A DNA stretch of 64,000 nt from Cellulophaga baltica (GCF_018861125.1 NZ_JAHKQN010000024.1:25177-89176), one strand, 5' to 3'; positions 45,194-55,600 are shown, numbered from the stretch's first letter. The notes: a model not told the origin generated them from the letters alone. A program made the numbers and translations.

Positions 45194-45265
45194 CCACTCA
45201 AAACTTTCGCATAAAAATAGTCACACATTTATTTTAAACCTTACAATTTATTAGGTTATAAAGAC

Positions 45266-45273
45266 CAAATTTA
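45266..45273 (-). promoter_or_regulatory. Predicted minus-7 box of the desaturase gene (proximal)
   Basis: Read on the minus strand this is TAAATTTG, an exact match, giving a leader of about 66 bases. A second exact TAAATTTG lies at 45302-45309. The sequence alone does not say which is used. Confidence 0.4.
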
Positions 45274-45331
45274 TGTTTTAAAAAATTTAATTTATAAACC
45301 TCAAATTTAACTGATCTTATTTTTAAACTTT

Positions 45332-45345
45332 GTAACATAAGTTAC
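45332..45345. promoter_or_regulatory. FNR/CRP-geometry palindrome upstream of cydAB
   Basis: A perfect inverted repeat GTAAC-N4-GTTAC, the 5-4-5 spacing of FNR boxes. Its centre lies about 42 bp upstream of the predicted cydA start, the class II activator position. Confidence 0.62.
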
Positions 45346-45366
45346 GTTGTTTTATTTTTTGAGCCT

Positions 45367-45374
45367 TATTTTTG
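45367..45374 (+). promoter_or_regulatory. Predicted minus-7 box of cydAB
   Basis: TATTTTTG, an exact TAnnTTTG match, with a TTG at 45347-45349 at about the right distance upstream. The predicted start is near 45381, with a leader of about 33 bases to the ATG at 45414. Confidence 0.6.
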
Positions 45375-45413
45375 TTAGTAGAATGTATAAAAACAAATAA
45401 AAGTCGAGACCTT

Positions 45414-46745
45414 ATGGAAGATATGCTTTTTTACGATAGAATGCAGTTTGCTTTCACTATTACTTTCCATTATTTATTTCCGCAACTCACAATGGGTTTA
45501 TCACTCATAATTGTATATTTCAAAGGGAAATTTTTATACAATAAAATTGAAAAATATAATGACGCTGCCAAATTTTGGATGAAAATATTTGCCTTAAATT
45601 TTGCCATGGGTGTTGTTACTGGTATACCTATGGAATTTCAATTTGGAACCAACTGGGCTAAATTTTCAGAGCTTACTGGCGGTATTATTGGTCAGACCTT
45701 AGCTATGGAAGGTATGTTCTCATTCTTTTTAGAATCTTCCTTTTTAGGGTTATTTATTTTCGGAGAAAAATTACTTGGCCATAAACTACATTTTGTAACC
45801 GGATTCTTAGTGTTTTTAGGCTCTTGGGCAAGTGGATATTTAATTATTGCTACACATTCGTGGATGCAACACCCTGTCGGGTATGAAATATTAGAAAACG
45901 GGAAATTTGTACTTAATAATTTTGGAGCATTATTTTCAAACCCATGGTTACTTCCCTCCTATTTACACAACCAAGTCGCATCACTTATTACGGCATCATT
46001 TGTAGTTGGTGGTATTGGTGCTTTTTACATTTTGAATAATCAACATAATGAATTCGGAAAAATATTTTTAAAAACCGGAGTTGTTTTCGGTTTTATATCT
46101 AGTATTTTAGTGGCGTTTCCAACAGGAGATTTAGTTGCAAAAAATGTAGTTAAACACCAACCTGTAACCTTTGCTGCTATGGAAGGTATTTTTGAAACAG
46201 AAGAAGGCGGATCAGAAATTATTTTAATAGGACAACCTAACATTCAAGATAAAAAATTAGATAATAAAATAGCTGTACCCAACATATTAAGCTTTTTAAC
46301 CTACCAAAAATGGGATGCAGAGATTAAAGGACTAAATGAATTTGATGCCGATAAATATCCTTTAAACATACCTGGCTTATATTACGCTTATCATATTATG
46401 GTTGGTTTGGGCACCATATTTATTGGTTTATTATTTTTTGCTGTTGTTCAACTATTTAGAAAAAAATTATACCAAACAAAATGGGTTTTATGGTCTATTT
46501 TATTTTTACTTCCATTTCCATATATCGCAAATACAATGGGCTGGTATACAGCAGAATTAGGGAGACAACCATGGTTGGTTTATAATTTACTAAGAACATC
46601 AGCTGGTGCTTCACCTACAGTATCATCTGGTAATACATTATTTACCCTATTAGGCTTTATTGGCCTATATCTATTGCTAGGCCTGCTATTTTTAATATTG
46701 GTTGGTAAAATAATAAATAAAGGACCACAACTTTTAAAAGATTAA
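45414..46745 (+). CDS. cydA: Cytochrome bd ubiquinol/menaquinol oxidase subunit I
   Basis: The heme-bearing subunit of the high-affinity O2 reductase of the inner membrane. I chose the ATG at 45414 (MEDMLFYDRMQFAFTITFHYLFPQ), which places the heme b595 ligand at H19 as in E. coli. An upstream TTG start lies before the predicted leader. SWMQHPVGYE carries the conserved b558-ligand His, FAAMEGIFETEEGG is the quinol loop, and GWYTAELGRQPW is the family signature. At 443 residues it is the short Q-loop type. The gene is 3 bp from cydB. In this phylum it most likely uses menaquinol. Confidence 0.96.
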   Translation: MEDMLFYDRMQFAFTITFHYLFPQLTMGLSLIIVYFKGKFLYNKIEKYNDAAKFWMKIFALNFAMGVVTGIPMEFQFGTNWAKFSELTGGIIGQTLAMEGMFSFFLESSFLGLFIFGEKLLGHKLHFVTGFLVFLGSWASGYLIIATHSWMQHPVGYEILENGKFVLNNFGALFSNPWLLPSYLHNQVASLITASFVVGGIGAFYILNNQHNEFGKIFLKTGVVFGFISSILVAFPTGDLVAKNVVKHQPVTFAAMEGIFETEEGGSEIILIGQPNIQDKKLDNKIAVPNILSFLTYQKWDAEIKGLNEFDADKYPLNIPGLYYAYHIMVGLGTIFIGLLFFAVVQLFRKKLYQTKWVLWSILFLLPFPYIANTMGWYTAELGRQPWLVYNLLRTSAGASPTVSSGNTLFTLLGFIGLYLLLGLLFLILVGKIINKGPQLLKD

Positions 46746-46748
46746 ATT

Positions 46749-47825
46749 ATGGAACTATTTTGGTATATTGTTTTAATGACCATGTTAGCGGTTTATGTAA
46801 TTTTAGATGGCTATGATTTTGGTGCAGGAATTATTCATTTATTTTTTGCAAAAACTGAAAAAGACAAAAAAGCTATTACGAATGCTATTGGTCCTTTTTG
46901 GGATGCTAATGAGGTTTGGTTAATTGCATCAGGTGGTGTATTATTCTTTGCCTTCCCTACACTATACGCATCTTCTTTTAGTGGTTTTTACTTACCACTA
47001 ATTATGATTTTATGGCTATTAATTTTCAGAGCAATTGGCTTAGAATTACGCGGGCAAATACACAACAAAATGTGGGAAGCTGTTTGGGATAAAGCTTTTG
47101 GAATATCAAGCTTACTATTAGCATTATTTTTTGGCGTAGCTTTAGGTAATATAGTTAGAGGTGTAAATTTAGGTATTGTAACTGACGGTGTTTCTACGCA
47201 CGAACCGCACTACTTTTTTCTTCCATTATGGAACCCAACTTTTAGTCCTACAGCAGAGCATTTAGGTATTTTAGATTGGTTTACAATACTATTGGGTATT
47301 ATTGGTGTTGTTTCATTAACCATACATGGTGCAAACTGGATTATTTTTAAAACAAATTCTGATTTAAATAACAAGCTAAAAAAAGTAGTCTTTAATTTAA
47401 ATATTGCGTTATTAGTTTTAATAATTATATCATTATCAGTATGGCATGTAATTGATTACAAACCATTTAAAAACTTTTTAAATGATCCTTGGTTATGGAT
47501 TTTTCCGTTGATTACATTTATTGGCCATTTCGGACTTTTTAAAGTAAAATCATTTAAAAAAGATGGATTAGGATTTTTATTCTCTTCATTGTTTTTATTT
47601 GGTGGTATTACAACTACAGTTGCTTCAATTTTCCCAAAAGTATTGCCCTCAACAAATGATGTAAACCCTAGTTTGACAATTTATAATGTTGCCGCTCACG
47701 AATACGGTTTAACTGTAGGCGTGTATTGGTTTGTTATTGCTGTTGTATTAGTTGCAATTTATATGGTAATACAGTATAAAGTATTTAAAGGAAAAATGGA
47801 TGATGTTGGTTACGGAGAACATTAA
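46749..47825 (+). CDS. cydB: Cytochrome bd oxidase subunit II
   Basis: The 358-residue partner of CydA in the bd oxidase. The hallmark LDGYDFGAGI lies at about residues 19-28 and is followed by the conserved GPFWDANEVWLI. Nine hydrophobic segments are visible. Starts 3 bp after cydA, so both are one operon. No cydX-like small gene or cydCD exporter is visible next to it. No clear terminator was found after it, but the next gene has its own promoter box. Confidence 0.96.
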   Translation: MELFWYIVLMTMLAVYVILDGYDFGAGIIHLFFAKTEKDKKAITNAIGPFWDANEVWLIASGGVLFFAFPTLYASSFSGFYLPLIMILWLLIFRAIGLELRGQIHNKMWEAVWDKAFGISSLLLALFFGVALGNIVRGVNLGIVTDGVSTHEPHYFFLPLWNPTFSPTAEHLGILDWFTILLGIIGVVSLTIHGANWIIFKTNSDLNNKLKKVVFNLNIALLVLIIISLSVWHVIDYKPFKNFLNDPWLWIFPLITFIGHFGLFKVKSFKKDGLGFLFSSLFLFGGITTTVASIFPKVLPSTNDVNPSLTIYNVAAHEYGLTVGVYWFVIAVVLVAIYMVIQYKVFKGKMDDVGYGEH

Positions 47826-47880
47826 AAAAGTTTTAAAATTCGACTTTTAAACCTAATCTAGTAAATGCTTTAAGTTTTCG

Positions 47881-47888
47881 TATTTTTG
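47881..47888 (+). promoter_or_regulatory. Predicted minus-7 box of the M28 peptidase gene
   Basis: TATTTTTG, an exact TAnnTTTG match. The predicted start is near 47895, leaving a leader of about 23 bases. Confidence 0.5.
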
Positions 47889-47917
47889 AAACGACTAAGT
47901 TTTAATAAAATACAAAA

Positions 47918-49477
47918 ATGAATAAATTACCCTTATTCGTTGTTTTACTAGCAATGGCTTGTAATTCATCGCAAAAAACTGTTGCCAAAAAGTCAACAGT
48001 AACTCCAGAAATGAACCCTAAACCCTTTGCGGAAACCATTACTGAAGCTGAACTCAAAGAACACTTATATATTTATGCATCAGATGAGTTTGAAGGACGA
48101 GAAACTGGCGAGCCTGGACAAAAAAAAGCTGTTGAATATTTAGCTGAGCAATACAAAAAACTAGGCATTCCTGCGGCTCAATCAAATGGGGCTTATTTAC
48201 AGAAAGTACCTTTAGAAATAAGTAAAGTTCCTACAGGATTAATTGTTATAAATGGCAAAACCTTTAAAAACGGAGAAAACCTCTTAACTTTCAGTGCTGC
48301 TACAGGTGATTATACTGAAATTATTTATGCAGGTTTTGGTATTGAAGAAGACAATTATTCTGATTACGCTGATATTGATGTAGCAGGAAAAATTATTCTA
48401 GTTAAAACTGGAGAGCCTAAAAATACTGATGGAACTTATGTATTATCAGGTTCATCAGAAAAATCTAAATGGAGTAATTTATCTGAATCTATAAGTAAAC
48501 GTTTTGAGTTGGCAGAACGTAAAGGCGCAAAAGGAATACTTTATTACGATACTAATAACTTTTCTCGCTATAAGAGCAGGTTTGACTATATGAAGAAAAA
48601 CGATAGTGGCAGAATGTCTATAAAAGACAATTCAGAAGCTGACCTGCTTACCTTTTTTATCCAAAAAGATGTAGCAACGACTATATTACCTTCAATTGAA
48701 ACTGATAACACTGCTAAAGTTATTTCTACGCCAATAAAACTGGCTATAGAAAGCAGTAATGACCAAATTGATTCAGAAAACGTTGTTGCCATTTTAAAAG
48801 GCTCTGAAAAACCCGAAGAATATGTTATTATATCGTCTCATTTAGATCATATTGGAGTTACTAAAGATGGGCAAATTAATAACGGAGCTGATGATGATGG
48901 TTCTGGTACTGTTGCATTATTAGAAATTGCTGAAGCATTTAAAAAAGCTAAAGATGCTGGTAAAGGTCCTAAACGATCAATAGTATTTTTACATGTAACT
49001 GGTGAAGAAAAAGGCCTATTGGGATCTAAATATTATACAGATTATGATCCTATTTTTCCTTTAGATAAAACAGTTGCCGACTTAAATATAGATATGATTG
49101 GTCGTATTGACCCAAAAAGAGATGGCGAACGCAATTATATTTATTTAATTGGTTCTGATAAACTGAGTACAGACTTACACAATATATCAGAAGAAGCTAA
49201 TGAAAAATATATGAATATTGAATTGGATTACACCTATAATGATGAAAATGATCCTAACAGATTTTATTACAGAAGTGATCATTACAATTTTGTAAAAAAT
49301 AATATTCCTATAATATTTTATTTTAATGGCACACATGCAGATTATCATGCTCCTGGTGACACACCTGATAAAATTAATTATGATTTATTAGAGAACAGAA
49401 CTCGACTTGTATTTTATACCGGCTGGGAAGTTGCAAACAGAAATGATAGACTTATTGTAAATAAAGCAAATAAGTAA
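47918..49477 (+). CDS. M28-family metallopeptidase lipoprotein with PA domain
   Basis: A 519-residue predicted lipoprotein (LLAMAC lipobox, cysteine about residue 15), probably a periplasmic or surface aminopeptidase. A protease-associated domain (about 110-260) is inserted before the M28 zinc domain. Metal and catalytic residues are readable. HLDHIGV holds the first His and catalytic Asp, and NNGADDDGSGT the bridging Asp. TGEEKGLLGS has the catalytic Glu pair, NIDMIGR the next Asp, and a final His lies in the C-terminal part (RSDHYNF or HADYHAPGD). It has its own promoter and a terminator-like hairpin downstream. The substrate peptide is unknown. Confidence 0.93.
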   Translation: MNKLPLFVVLLAMACNSSQKTVAKKSTVTPEMNPKPFAETITEAELKEHLYIYASDEFEGRETGEPGQKKAVEYLAEQYKKLGIPAAQSNGAYLQKVPLEISKVPTGLIVINGKTFKNGENLLTFSAATGDYTEIIYAGFGIEEDNYSDYADIDVAGKIILVKTGEPKNTDGTYVLSGSSEKSKWSNLSESISKRFELAERKGAKGILYYDTNNFSRYKSRFDYMKKNDSGRMSIKDNSEADLLTFFIQKDVATTILPSIETDNTAKVISTPIKLAIESSNDQIDSENVVAILKGSEKPEEYVIISSHLDHIGVTKDGQINNGADDDGSGTVALLEIAEAFKKAKDAGKGPKRSIVFLHVTGEEKGLLGSKYYTDYDPIFPLDKTVADLNIDMIGRIDPKRDGERNYIYLIGSDKLSTDLHNISEEANEKYMNIELDYTYNDENDPNRFYYRSDHYNFVKNNIPIIFYFNGTHADYHAPGDTPDKINYDLLENRTRLVFYTGWEVANRNDRLIVNKANK

Positions 49478-49500
49478 ATATTAATAAAAATGATATTAAA

Positions 49501-49535
49501 ATGGCGGTGTACAAATCTTATCGCCATAATTTTTT
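49501..49535 (+). terminator. Probable terminator of the M28 peptidase gene
   Basis: A 6-bp stem (ATGGCG / CGCCAT) with a 15-base loop followed by AATTTTTT. The loop is long, so this is weaker than the neighbouring terminator. Confidence 0.5.
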
Positions 49536-49553
49536 ACAAAAAGTTTAAAGCAC

Positions 49554-49582
49554 AAAAAAAGCCTTATCAAAATTGATAAGGC
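49554..49582 (-). terminator. Terminator of the tRNA-His gene
   Basis: A perfect 10-bp stem (GCCTTATCAA / TTGATAAGGC) with a 2-base loop. On the minus strand it is followed by seven T (the A-run 49554-49560), 13 bp after the tRNA 3' end. Confidence 0.85.
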
Positions 49583-49594
49583 TTTGTATTTCTG

Positions 49595-49668
49595 GGTGGA
49601 AGACCGGGTTCGAACCGGCGACTTTCGGTACCACAAACCGACGCTCTAACCAGCTGAGCTACAACCAC
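49595..49668 (-). tRNA. tRNA-His (anticodon GTG)
   Basis: Reading the minus strand gives a cloverleaf with D-arm GCTCAGCTGGTTAGAGC, anticodon stem TCGGT/ACCGA around loop TTGTGGT (anticodon GTG, His), and T-arm with TTCGAAC. A G just 5' (49669) and C73 fit the His-specific G-1:C73 pair. The final CA of the CCA tail follows directly, so the tail appears to be only partly encoded. Pairs 5-68 and 6-67 of the acceptor stem read as U-U mismatches. A promoter-like TATCTTCG lies upstream (49685-49692) and a strong terminator downstream. Confidence 0.95.
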
Positions 49669-49684
49669 CATTTGTAAGCGGGTG

Positions 49685-49692
49685 CGAAGATA
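49685..49692 (-). promoter_or_regulatory. Predicted minus-7 box of tRNA-His
   Basis: Read on the minus strand this is TATCTTCG, one mismatch from TAnnTTTG, placed 16 bp before the tRNA 5' end. Confidence 0.45.
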
Positions 49693-49872
49693 ATTTTTTA
49701 CTTCCTATCTACAAAACAAATTTATAAAATATTTTCATTTTTTTTATTTCAAGTATTTTTTAATCTTTATTGATAGCTTAATAGTACATTGCTTGTAAGA
49801 TTAAATTTGATAAATCGGTATTTTTTTCATTACTTTATAAATTGTAAATAAAATCCTACACTTATTACAGCT

Positions 49873-51927
49873 ATGCAAAAATTATCTTTGAAGTTAGTTT
49901 TTCTAATTTTAATATTTTTCTTCAAATCCCCGGAAGTAATTAATTCACAAACTAAAAATAAAAATGAATTAGTAAATGAAATAATTCGTTTTGAAATGGA
50001 AAACGTTAATTTCAAAAAAGACACTAATTATATAAAACTTTTAAATAAATTAAGTTTTAATCTAAAATACATAAACTCTGACTCTGTTCGCCTATTAAGC
50101 AAAAAAGCAATATTGTTAAGTAGAGAAATAAATTATGATAAAGGAAAAGCAAATGCCTATCTCAATAAAGGAATTAACGAAATTATTCAATCTCCGAATA
50201 AGGCAGATAATTTTTGTATCGATTCCACTATAGCCATTTGTAAAAAAATAAAATATGATTCGTTATTAAGCGTAGCTTATAACGCAAAAGCTATTAACAA
50301 TCTTAACACCAATAATTATATAGATGCATATACAAACTACTTAAAAGCCTTAAAAATTTCAGAAAAACTTAATGACACAATTTTTCAAACAGTATTAAAT
50401 ACAAATATTGCTACCCTATTTACTGTTTTCAAAAATGAAAAAGAATCTATTAAATACTTCAAAAGATCTTTAAAGTTAGCAAAAAATCAAAAAAATTCGC
50501 AAAATCTTGGTCAAATAAAATGTAATCTAGGCAGTTTATATTTAGAAAAAGGAGATTTAGAAAAGGCTAAACAATTAACAGATGAAAGTATTGAAATTTT
50601 TAAAAAATTGAATTTTGATCCTTGGCTCTCTTTTTCTTACACAACCAAAGGAAAAATTTATTTAAAAAAAGACTCATTAGATAAAGCTTTAATGTATTTT
50701 AAACTTAGTGACACTATTTTAAATAAAATTGATAATAAAATTGGGAAGGCAGATTTATTTTTGGGTTTTTCTAAACTTTACTTAAAAAAGAAATGGTATT
50801 CTAGTTCATTTAAATATGCTAAAAAGGGTTTAAAATTATCTCAAGATATTAAATATCAAAGTTCTGAAGCTAATTTTCACAAAATTCTTTATGAGCTATA
50901 TAAAATAAGAGGGTTAACAAAAAACGCTTTAGAAAATTTAGAACAAAGTAATAAGATATATGATTCTATTTCATTAAAAGACAAAGAAATAGAATTAATG
51001 GTTTTAAATGCAAAAGAAGAATTTGATAAAGAAAAAACAGAAATAAATATAACCACAAATAAGGTTATTAAAAAACAACAGAGCTACATATCCTATATTC
51101 TAATTGCACTATTTATTGCAATTGCATTTTTGTACTATGTCTATATTTCAAAAAACACCATTAAAAACTTAAATCAGCAATTAAAACAAAAAACTGAAAC
51201 TCTTGAAGAAAATGAAGTTCGCTTGCAAAGTATTAATGAAAATCAAGAAAAACTTTTTTCTATTATTGGCCACGACTTAAAAGCCCCAATAATAGCTTTA
51301 AAAAACATTTTAAAGCTCATTAAAGATGGTGGTATAAAGCCAGAGGAATTTATGCCATTTGTTCCTAAATTACATAATGATGTTGATGCAATTTCATTTA
51401 CTCTAAACAATCTTATATACTGGGGTAAAACACAAATGAAAGGGTTTAAAATTTTTCCTAAACAAATTGATTTAAAAGATAGTATTGATGAAAGCATCAA
51501 ATTTTTATCTGAATTTGCACATCAAAAAAATATTAAAATAATTAATAACTCTACCGAGAACAGCAATGTATTAGCTGATAAAAACCATATTAATTTAATT
51601 ATTAGAAACTTAATTAACAATGCTATTAAATACTCCAATCCTAAAGATGAAATTGAAGTAAAAACTACAGAATTACCCAACCATCATGAAATTATTATTA
51701 AAGATAACGGTGTAGGCATATCTAAAGAGACTATTGAAAAATTAAACTCCGTAGAATCTTTAATTGAAAGTTCATATGGCACAAACAAAGAAAAAGGTAC
51801 TGGTATTGGACTAAAACTTTGTTATGAAATGGTTGAAATTAATGGAGGGACAATACGCGTTGAAAGTAAAGTAAATAAAGGAACAAGCTTTTTTATTACC
51901 TTCCCAAAAGCAGAAAAAGAAGCTTAA
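49873..51927 (+). CDS. TPR-containing hybrid-free sensor histidine kinase
   Basis: A 684-residue sensor kinase. An N-terminal signal peptide (about 1-25) leads to a periplasmic TPR solenoid (about 60-375; repeats such as LGSLYLEKGDLEKAKQLTDESIEIFKKL). One transmembrane helix (about 400-418) and a coiled coil follow. The HisKA domain has phospho-acceptor H467 in IIGHDLKAPI. The ATPase has NLINNAIKYS (N), DNGVGIS (G1) and GTGIGLKLCYEM (G2). There is no receiver domain and no adjacent regulator gene, so it is an orphan kinase. TPR sensors usually bind protein partners. Its stop overlaps the convergent bshB1 stop by 4 bp. Confidence 0.93.
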   Translation: MQKLSLKLVFLILIFFFKSPEVINSQTKNKNELVNEIIRFEMENVNFKKDTNYIKLLNKLSFNLKYINSDSVRLLSKKAILLSREINYDKGKANAYLNKGINEIIQSPNKADNFCIDSTIAICKKIKYDSLLSVAYNAKAINNLNTNNYIDAYTNYLKALKISEKLNDTIFQTVLNTNIATLFTVFKNEKESIKYFKRSLKLAKNQKNSQNLGQIKCNLGSLYLEKGDLEKAKQLTDESIEIFKKLNFDPWLSFSYTTKGKIYLKKDSLDKALMYFKLSDTILNKIDNKIGKADLFLGFSKLYLKKKWYSSSFKYAKKGLKLSQDIKYQSSEANFHKILYELYKIRGLTKNALENLEQSNKIYDSISLKDKEIELMVLNAKEEFDKEKTEINITTNKVIKKQQSYISYILIALFIAIAFLYYVYISKNTIKNLNQQLKQKTETLEENEVRLQSINENQEKLFSIIGHDLKAPIIALKNILKLIKDGGIKPEEFMPFVPKLHNDVDAISFTLNNLIYWGKTQMKGFKIFPKQIDLKDSIDESIKFLSEFAHQKNIKIINNSTENSNVLADKNHINLIIRNLINNAIKYSNPKDEIEVKTTELPNHHEIIIKDNGVGISKETIEKLNSVESLIESSYGTNKEKGTGIGLKLCYEMVEINGGTIRVESKVNKGTSFFITFPKAEKEA

Positions 51928-52640
51928 ATTAAATCATCTAAACTGTCTACAGCTACAAAACGCTCTGTTGTAAACCCTTCGGCATATTCAACCCCAATAA
52001 GCCTTCCTAAATCTCTAGCTCGGTAATTTACACTATCAATAAAATTTCTGCTTGTAATAGGCGTTTCTGGTTCATTACTCTTCGGATCATAAAATTGAGA
52101 TGTATAGGCTAAAATAGCTTCAGTTTTTTTCTCAATAAAATTACTTACATCAACAACAAAATCTGGTTCAATATTTTTCCATTGAATATAATGATACACT
52201 TGCTTAGGCCTCCATTTCTCTTGAACAGTATTTTCTATTTTGGTTTCAATTTTTAATAAACCACTTAAAAAACAAGCATCACTTACTAATTTACTTCCTT
52301 TACCATGATCAATATGTCTATCATCAATAGCATTACACAAAACAACATCTGGCTGATATTTGCGTACCATTTTTATAATTTCTAATTGATGCTCTTTATC
52401 ATTTAAAAAAAAACCATCAGCAAATGCTAAATTCTCTCTAACAGATACTCCTAAAATTTTACCGGCATTTGCAGCTTCAATATCTCTAATATCTGCGCTA
52501 CCTCTTGTACCTAGCTCTCCCCTAGTTAAATCAATAACACCAACTTTTTTACCGTTAGCTATTTCTTTTGCTATAGTAGCACCACAACCTAATTCTACAT
52601 CATCGGGGTGCGCACCAAAAGCTAGTATATCTAATTTCAT
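51924..52640 (-). CDS. bshB1: Bacillithiol biosynthesis deacetylase BshB1
   Basis: Removes the acetyl group from GlcNAc-malate in bacillithiol synthesis. The 238-residue PIG-L/LmbE-fold enzyme has the zinc motif AHPDDVELG (residues 10-18), then GELGTRGSADIRDIEA and DDRHIDHGKGSKLV, with HxxH metal residues. The C-terminal SPITSRNFIDSV-like segment (ETPITSRNFIDS) and the GVEYAEGF end are typical of BshB1. It follows ccsBA by 7 bp and shares its promoter. The thiol is common in Flavobacteriaceae. bshA and bshC are not in the window. Confidence 0.93.
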   Translation of the reverse strand: MKLDILAFGAHPDDVELGCGATIAKEIANGKKVGVIDLTRGELGTRGSADIRDIEAANAGKILGVSVRENLAFADGFFLNDKEHQLEIIKMVRKYQPDVVLCNAIDDRHIDHGKGSKLVSDACFLSGLLKIETKIENTVQEKWRPKQVYHYIQWKNIEPDFVVDVSNFIEKKTEAILAYTSQFYDPKSNEPETPITSRNFIDSVNYRARDLGRLIGVEYAEGFTTERFVAVDSLDDLI

Positions 52641-52647
52641 ATATAAT

Positions 52648-55600
52648 TTATTTTTTTGAATAGTACTTTTTATACTTCCAGAAGCTAAATCCTCCTAAAA
52701 TAAATACTCCGGCCACGGTATAATAAACAAAAGTAGGCGTTATTACTTGAGCTCCGCTGGCATAACTATGTAATCCTGCTAAATAAAAATTAACTCCAAA
52801 ATAGGTCATCATAATACTTGCAAAAGCAACGACACTCATAAAATTAAATAACCATCTGCTACGCATTCCGGGCACTAAACGCATGTGAATAACAAATGCA
52901 TATACCATAATTGAAACTAAAGCCCAAGTTTCTTTAGGGTCCCAACCCCAGTAGCGTCCCCAGCTTTCATTTGCCCATTGTCCACCTAAGAAATTTCCAA
53001 TGGTAAGCATTACCAAACCTGCGGTAAGCGCTAATTCATTTACAATGGTAATTTCTTTTAAATTAAGTTCCATTCTTTTCTTGTTCTTCTCATTAGTTAA
53101 AAGAATAAGTATTAAACTTACAACACCTAAAATCATACCAACAGTTAACGGACCATAACTACCAACAATTACTGCTACATGAATCATTAACCAATAACTA
53201 TCTAAAACAGGCTGTAAATTCGCTACAGCGGGATCCACCCAGTTACCATGTGCAATCCATAATAACATTGACGCAACAAATGCTGTGGAAGCAATAGTTA
53301 AGTTACTACGCGTACTAAATGCCAAACCAATACCCATTGTAGCCCATGACACGTATAAAATACTTTCATAAGCATCACTCCAAGGTGCGTGTCCTGATAT
53401 ATACCAACGTAAAATTAATCCTGCAGTGTGTAGAACAAATAGCACCCAGATAATTACTTTAAAACTTTTAATACCAATCCTAAGCCCTTTTCTATCTTTA
53501 AATATTTGAAAAATTAATAGGAAAAACATAATTAAACCTACTAACGCATAATACTTATAGAGTTTATTAAAAATATCTGCTTTGTTGTAAAAAACCTCAG
53601 TGTTTATTTTAGTTTCAGTAGGTAAAACTTCTGCCCCATTATTTCTTTGGTTCTGTTTAAACGCTTTTAACAGCTTATCTGCTTCAGAGTAATCCCCAGA
53701 TTTTATTGCTTTTTTAACAGTTAATAAATAAAACGGTAGTGCGTTTTTCATAAAGTTCCCGTAAAGAGAATCTTTTACAGGGTAATTCCCTGATCGGTAT
53801 TCTACTGGTGAAATCCATTTATTATTTTCATCATCTAATAATGGGAATACTTTTATTATTTCGCCACCTAAAGCTCTATTTAAAAGCCCTAATCTTAAAT
53901 ACGTATCTTTTATATCTGTTTGAAACTTATTAGGATTTGTAGTTGAAAATGCATTTTCTAAAAATGGGTCAAATTTTGAAATTCCTTTCTCATCAAAAAA
54001 GTCAGTAGCCTTAACATAACGTTGATCACTTGGTATTCCTATGATTTTTCTAATACTGTCATTCTGACCTTTCTTATCTAATGCTATAAACTCTGTATTA
54101 TACCATAATGCAGGACTTAGCATCATTGACAAGAAGACTTGATCAGAATTTAAATCTTTATATTTAGCTTTAAAACTAAGCTTACGTAGTAATTCAGACG
54201 AATAGGTGTTTATTGGCTTCATACGACCACCATCATCTTGAATCACTAATTTACCAAAATTCTCTGCATGTTCTTTTGATACCGTAGTAGATTTTAAAAT
54301 AGAATCTATCTGAAACTCAGTAGGACCTGAATTATGGTCATGCCCATCATCATCAGAGTGTATTTCTTGAGCATTAACGCTAAAACCTAAGGTTAAGAAT
54401 AAAGCGAAAACCGTCAGCAATTTTCTTTTCTTTTCGTTTAATTTATCTAATGAAGCGGTCAAATCTTTAAATCTAGTTTTACCAAAAAACATAATACCCA
54501 TTAAACCGATGTACAATAAAAAATACCCAATATAGGTAATCCATGTTCCCCAAAAATCATGATTTACAGATAAACCAGTACCTTTTTCATCAGGATCAAA
54601 ATTTGCTTGAAAAAAACGATACCCTTGATGGTCTAAAACATGATTCATATAAATATCATAATCAAAAGGGCGTTCATCTTCAATGGTAACTTTACTCATA
54701 AAAGAAGAGAAACCCTTTTCGGTACCAGGGTATTTTTCCGCAATAAAATCGTTTAATTTTATACTAAAAGGCAATTCGTATTCTTTTGAACCAAACCGAA
54801 TTGAAAAATCTAAACCTCCAACATTAAAATTATCTGTAAAATTAGCAGAACCCTTACCTCCTAGAACGGTTTTTTGTACTGTTTCTCCATTCGAAGTAAT
54901 ATCTAAAACAATAGCATCTCTGTCATTCTCAGTAACTTCTTCTTCTGGAATTTGAACAATACCATATGAACCTTTAATTACTGGATCAGGAATCACAAAT
55001 TGCATACCTGCAGTATTGTATAATGACCTTAATTGTAAAGTTTGTAAACTATCTTTCACCAAATCACCCCTAAATTGGTCAGCCATACGCATAAAATCAC
55101 CATCAAAAGGTGAATTTATATGATACTCGCCATTTTCAAACAAAATATTAATAGCACCATCTGTAGGCTTATTTAATGAGAATAACACGTTATGAATACT
55201 AGTAACTTCACCGCTTTCTATATAGTGATCATGACGCTCACCATCACCTGCTTCAACTATTTTTAAATACTCATTTCCATTATCATCAGCTACCAAATCT
55301 TCTTTTGCCCCTTCAATAAACTTTACAAAAGAAACCGTGAATGGTTGCCCATCAAAATCCATTTTCCAAGGTAAACTAGATTTTATTCCTTCTGTGGTAA
55401 CAATAATATCTTCTTCTAATGGTTTTCTTAATTTTTCGCCATTTATTTCACCTTCAACATTTACGTTTAAAAATGCTTTATCTGAATAAAAAATATTTGA
55501 AGATTCTCCTTCTCTAATAGGCATCATACCTTCAAAACTGATATATCTTGTAATAAATGCTCCTAGAATTATCAAAATCCAAGAAAGGTGCAAAATTAGT

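Noticed and set aside
45372-45413. Longer cydA start (TTG, 14 extra residues)
   Set aside because: It begins inside the predicted promoter and would move the heme-ligand His from position 19; the ATG at 45414 fits the family.
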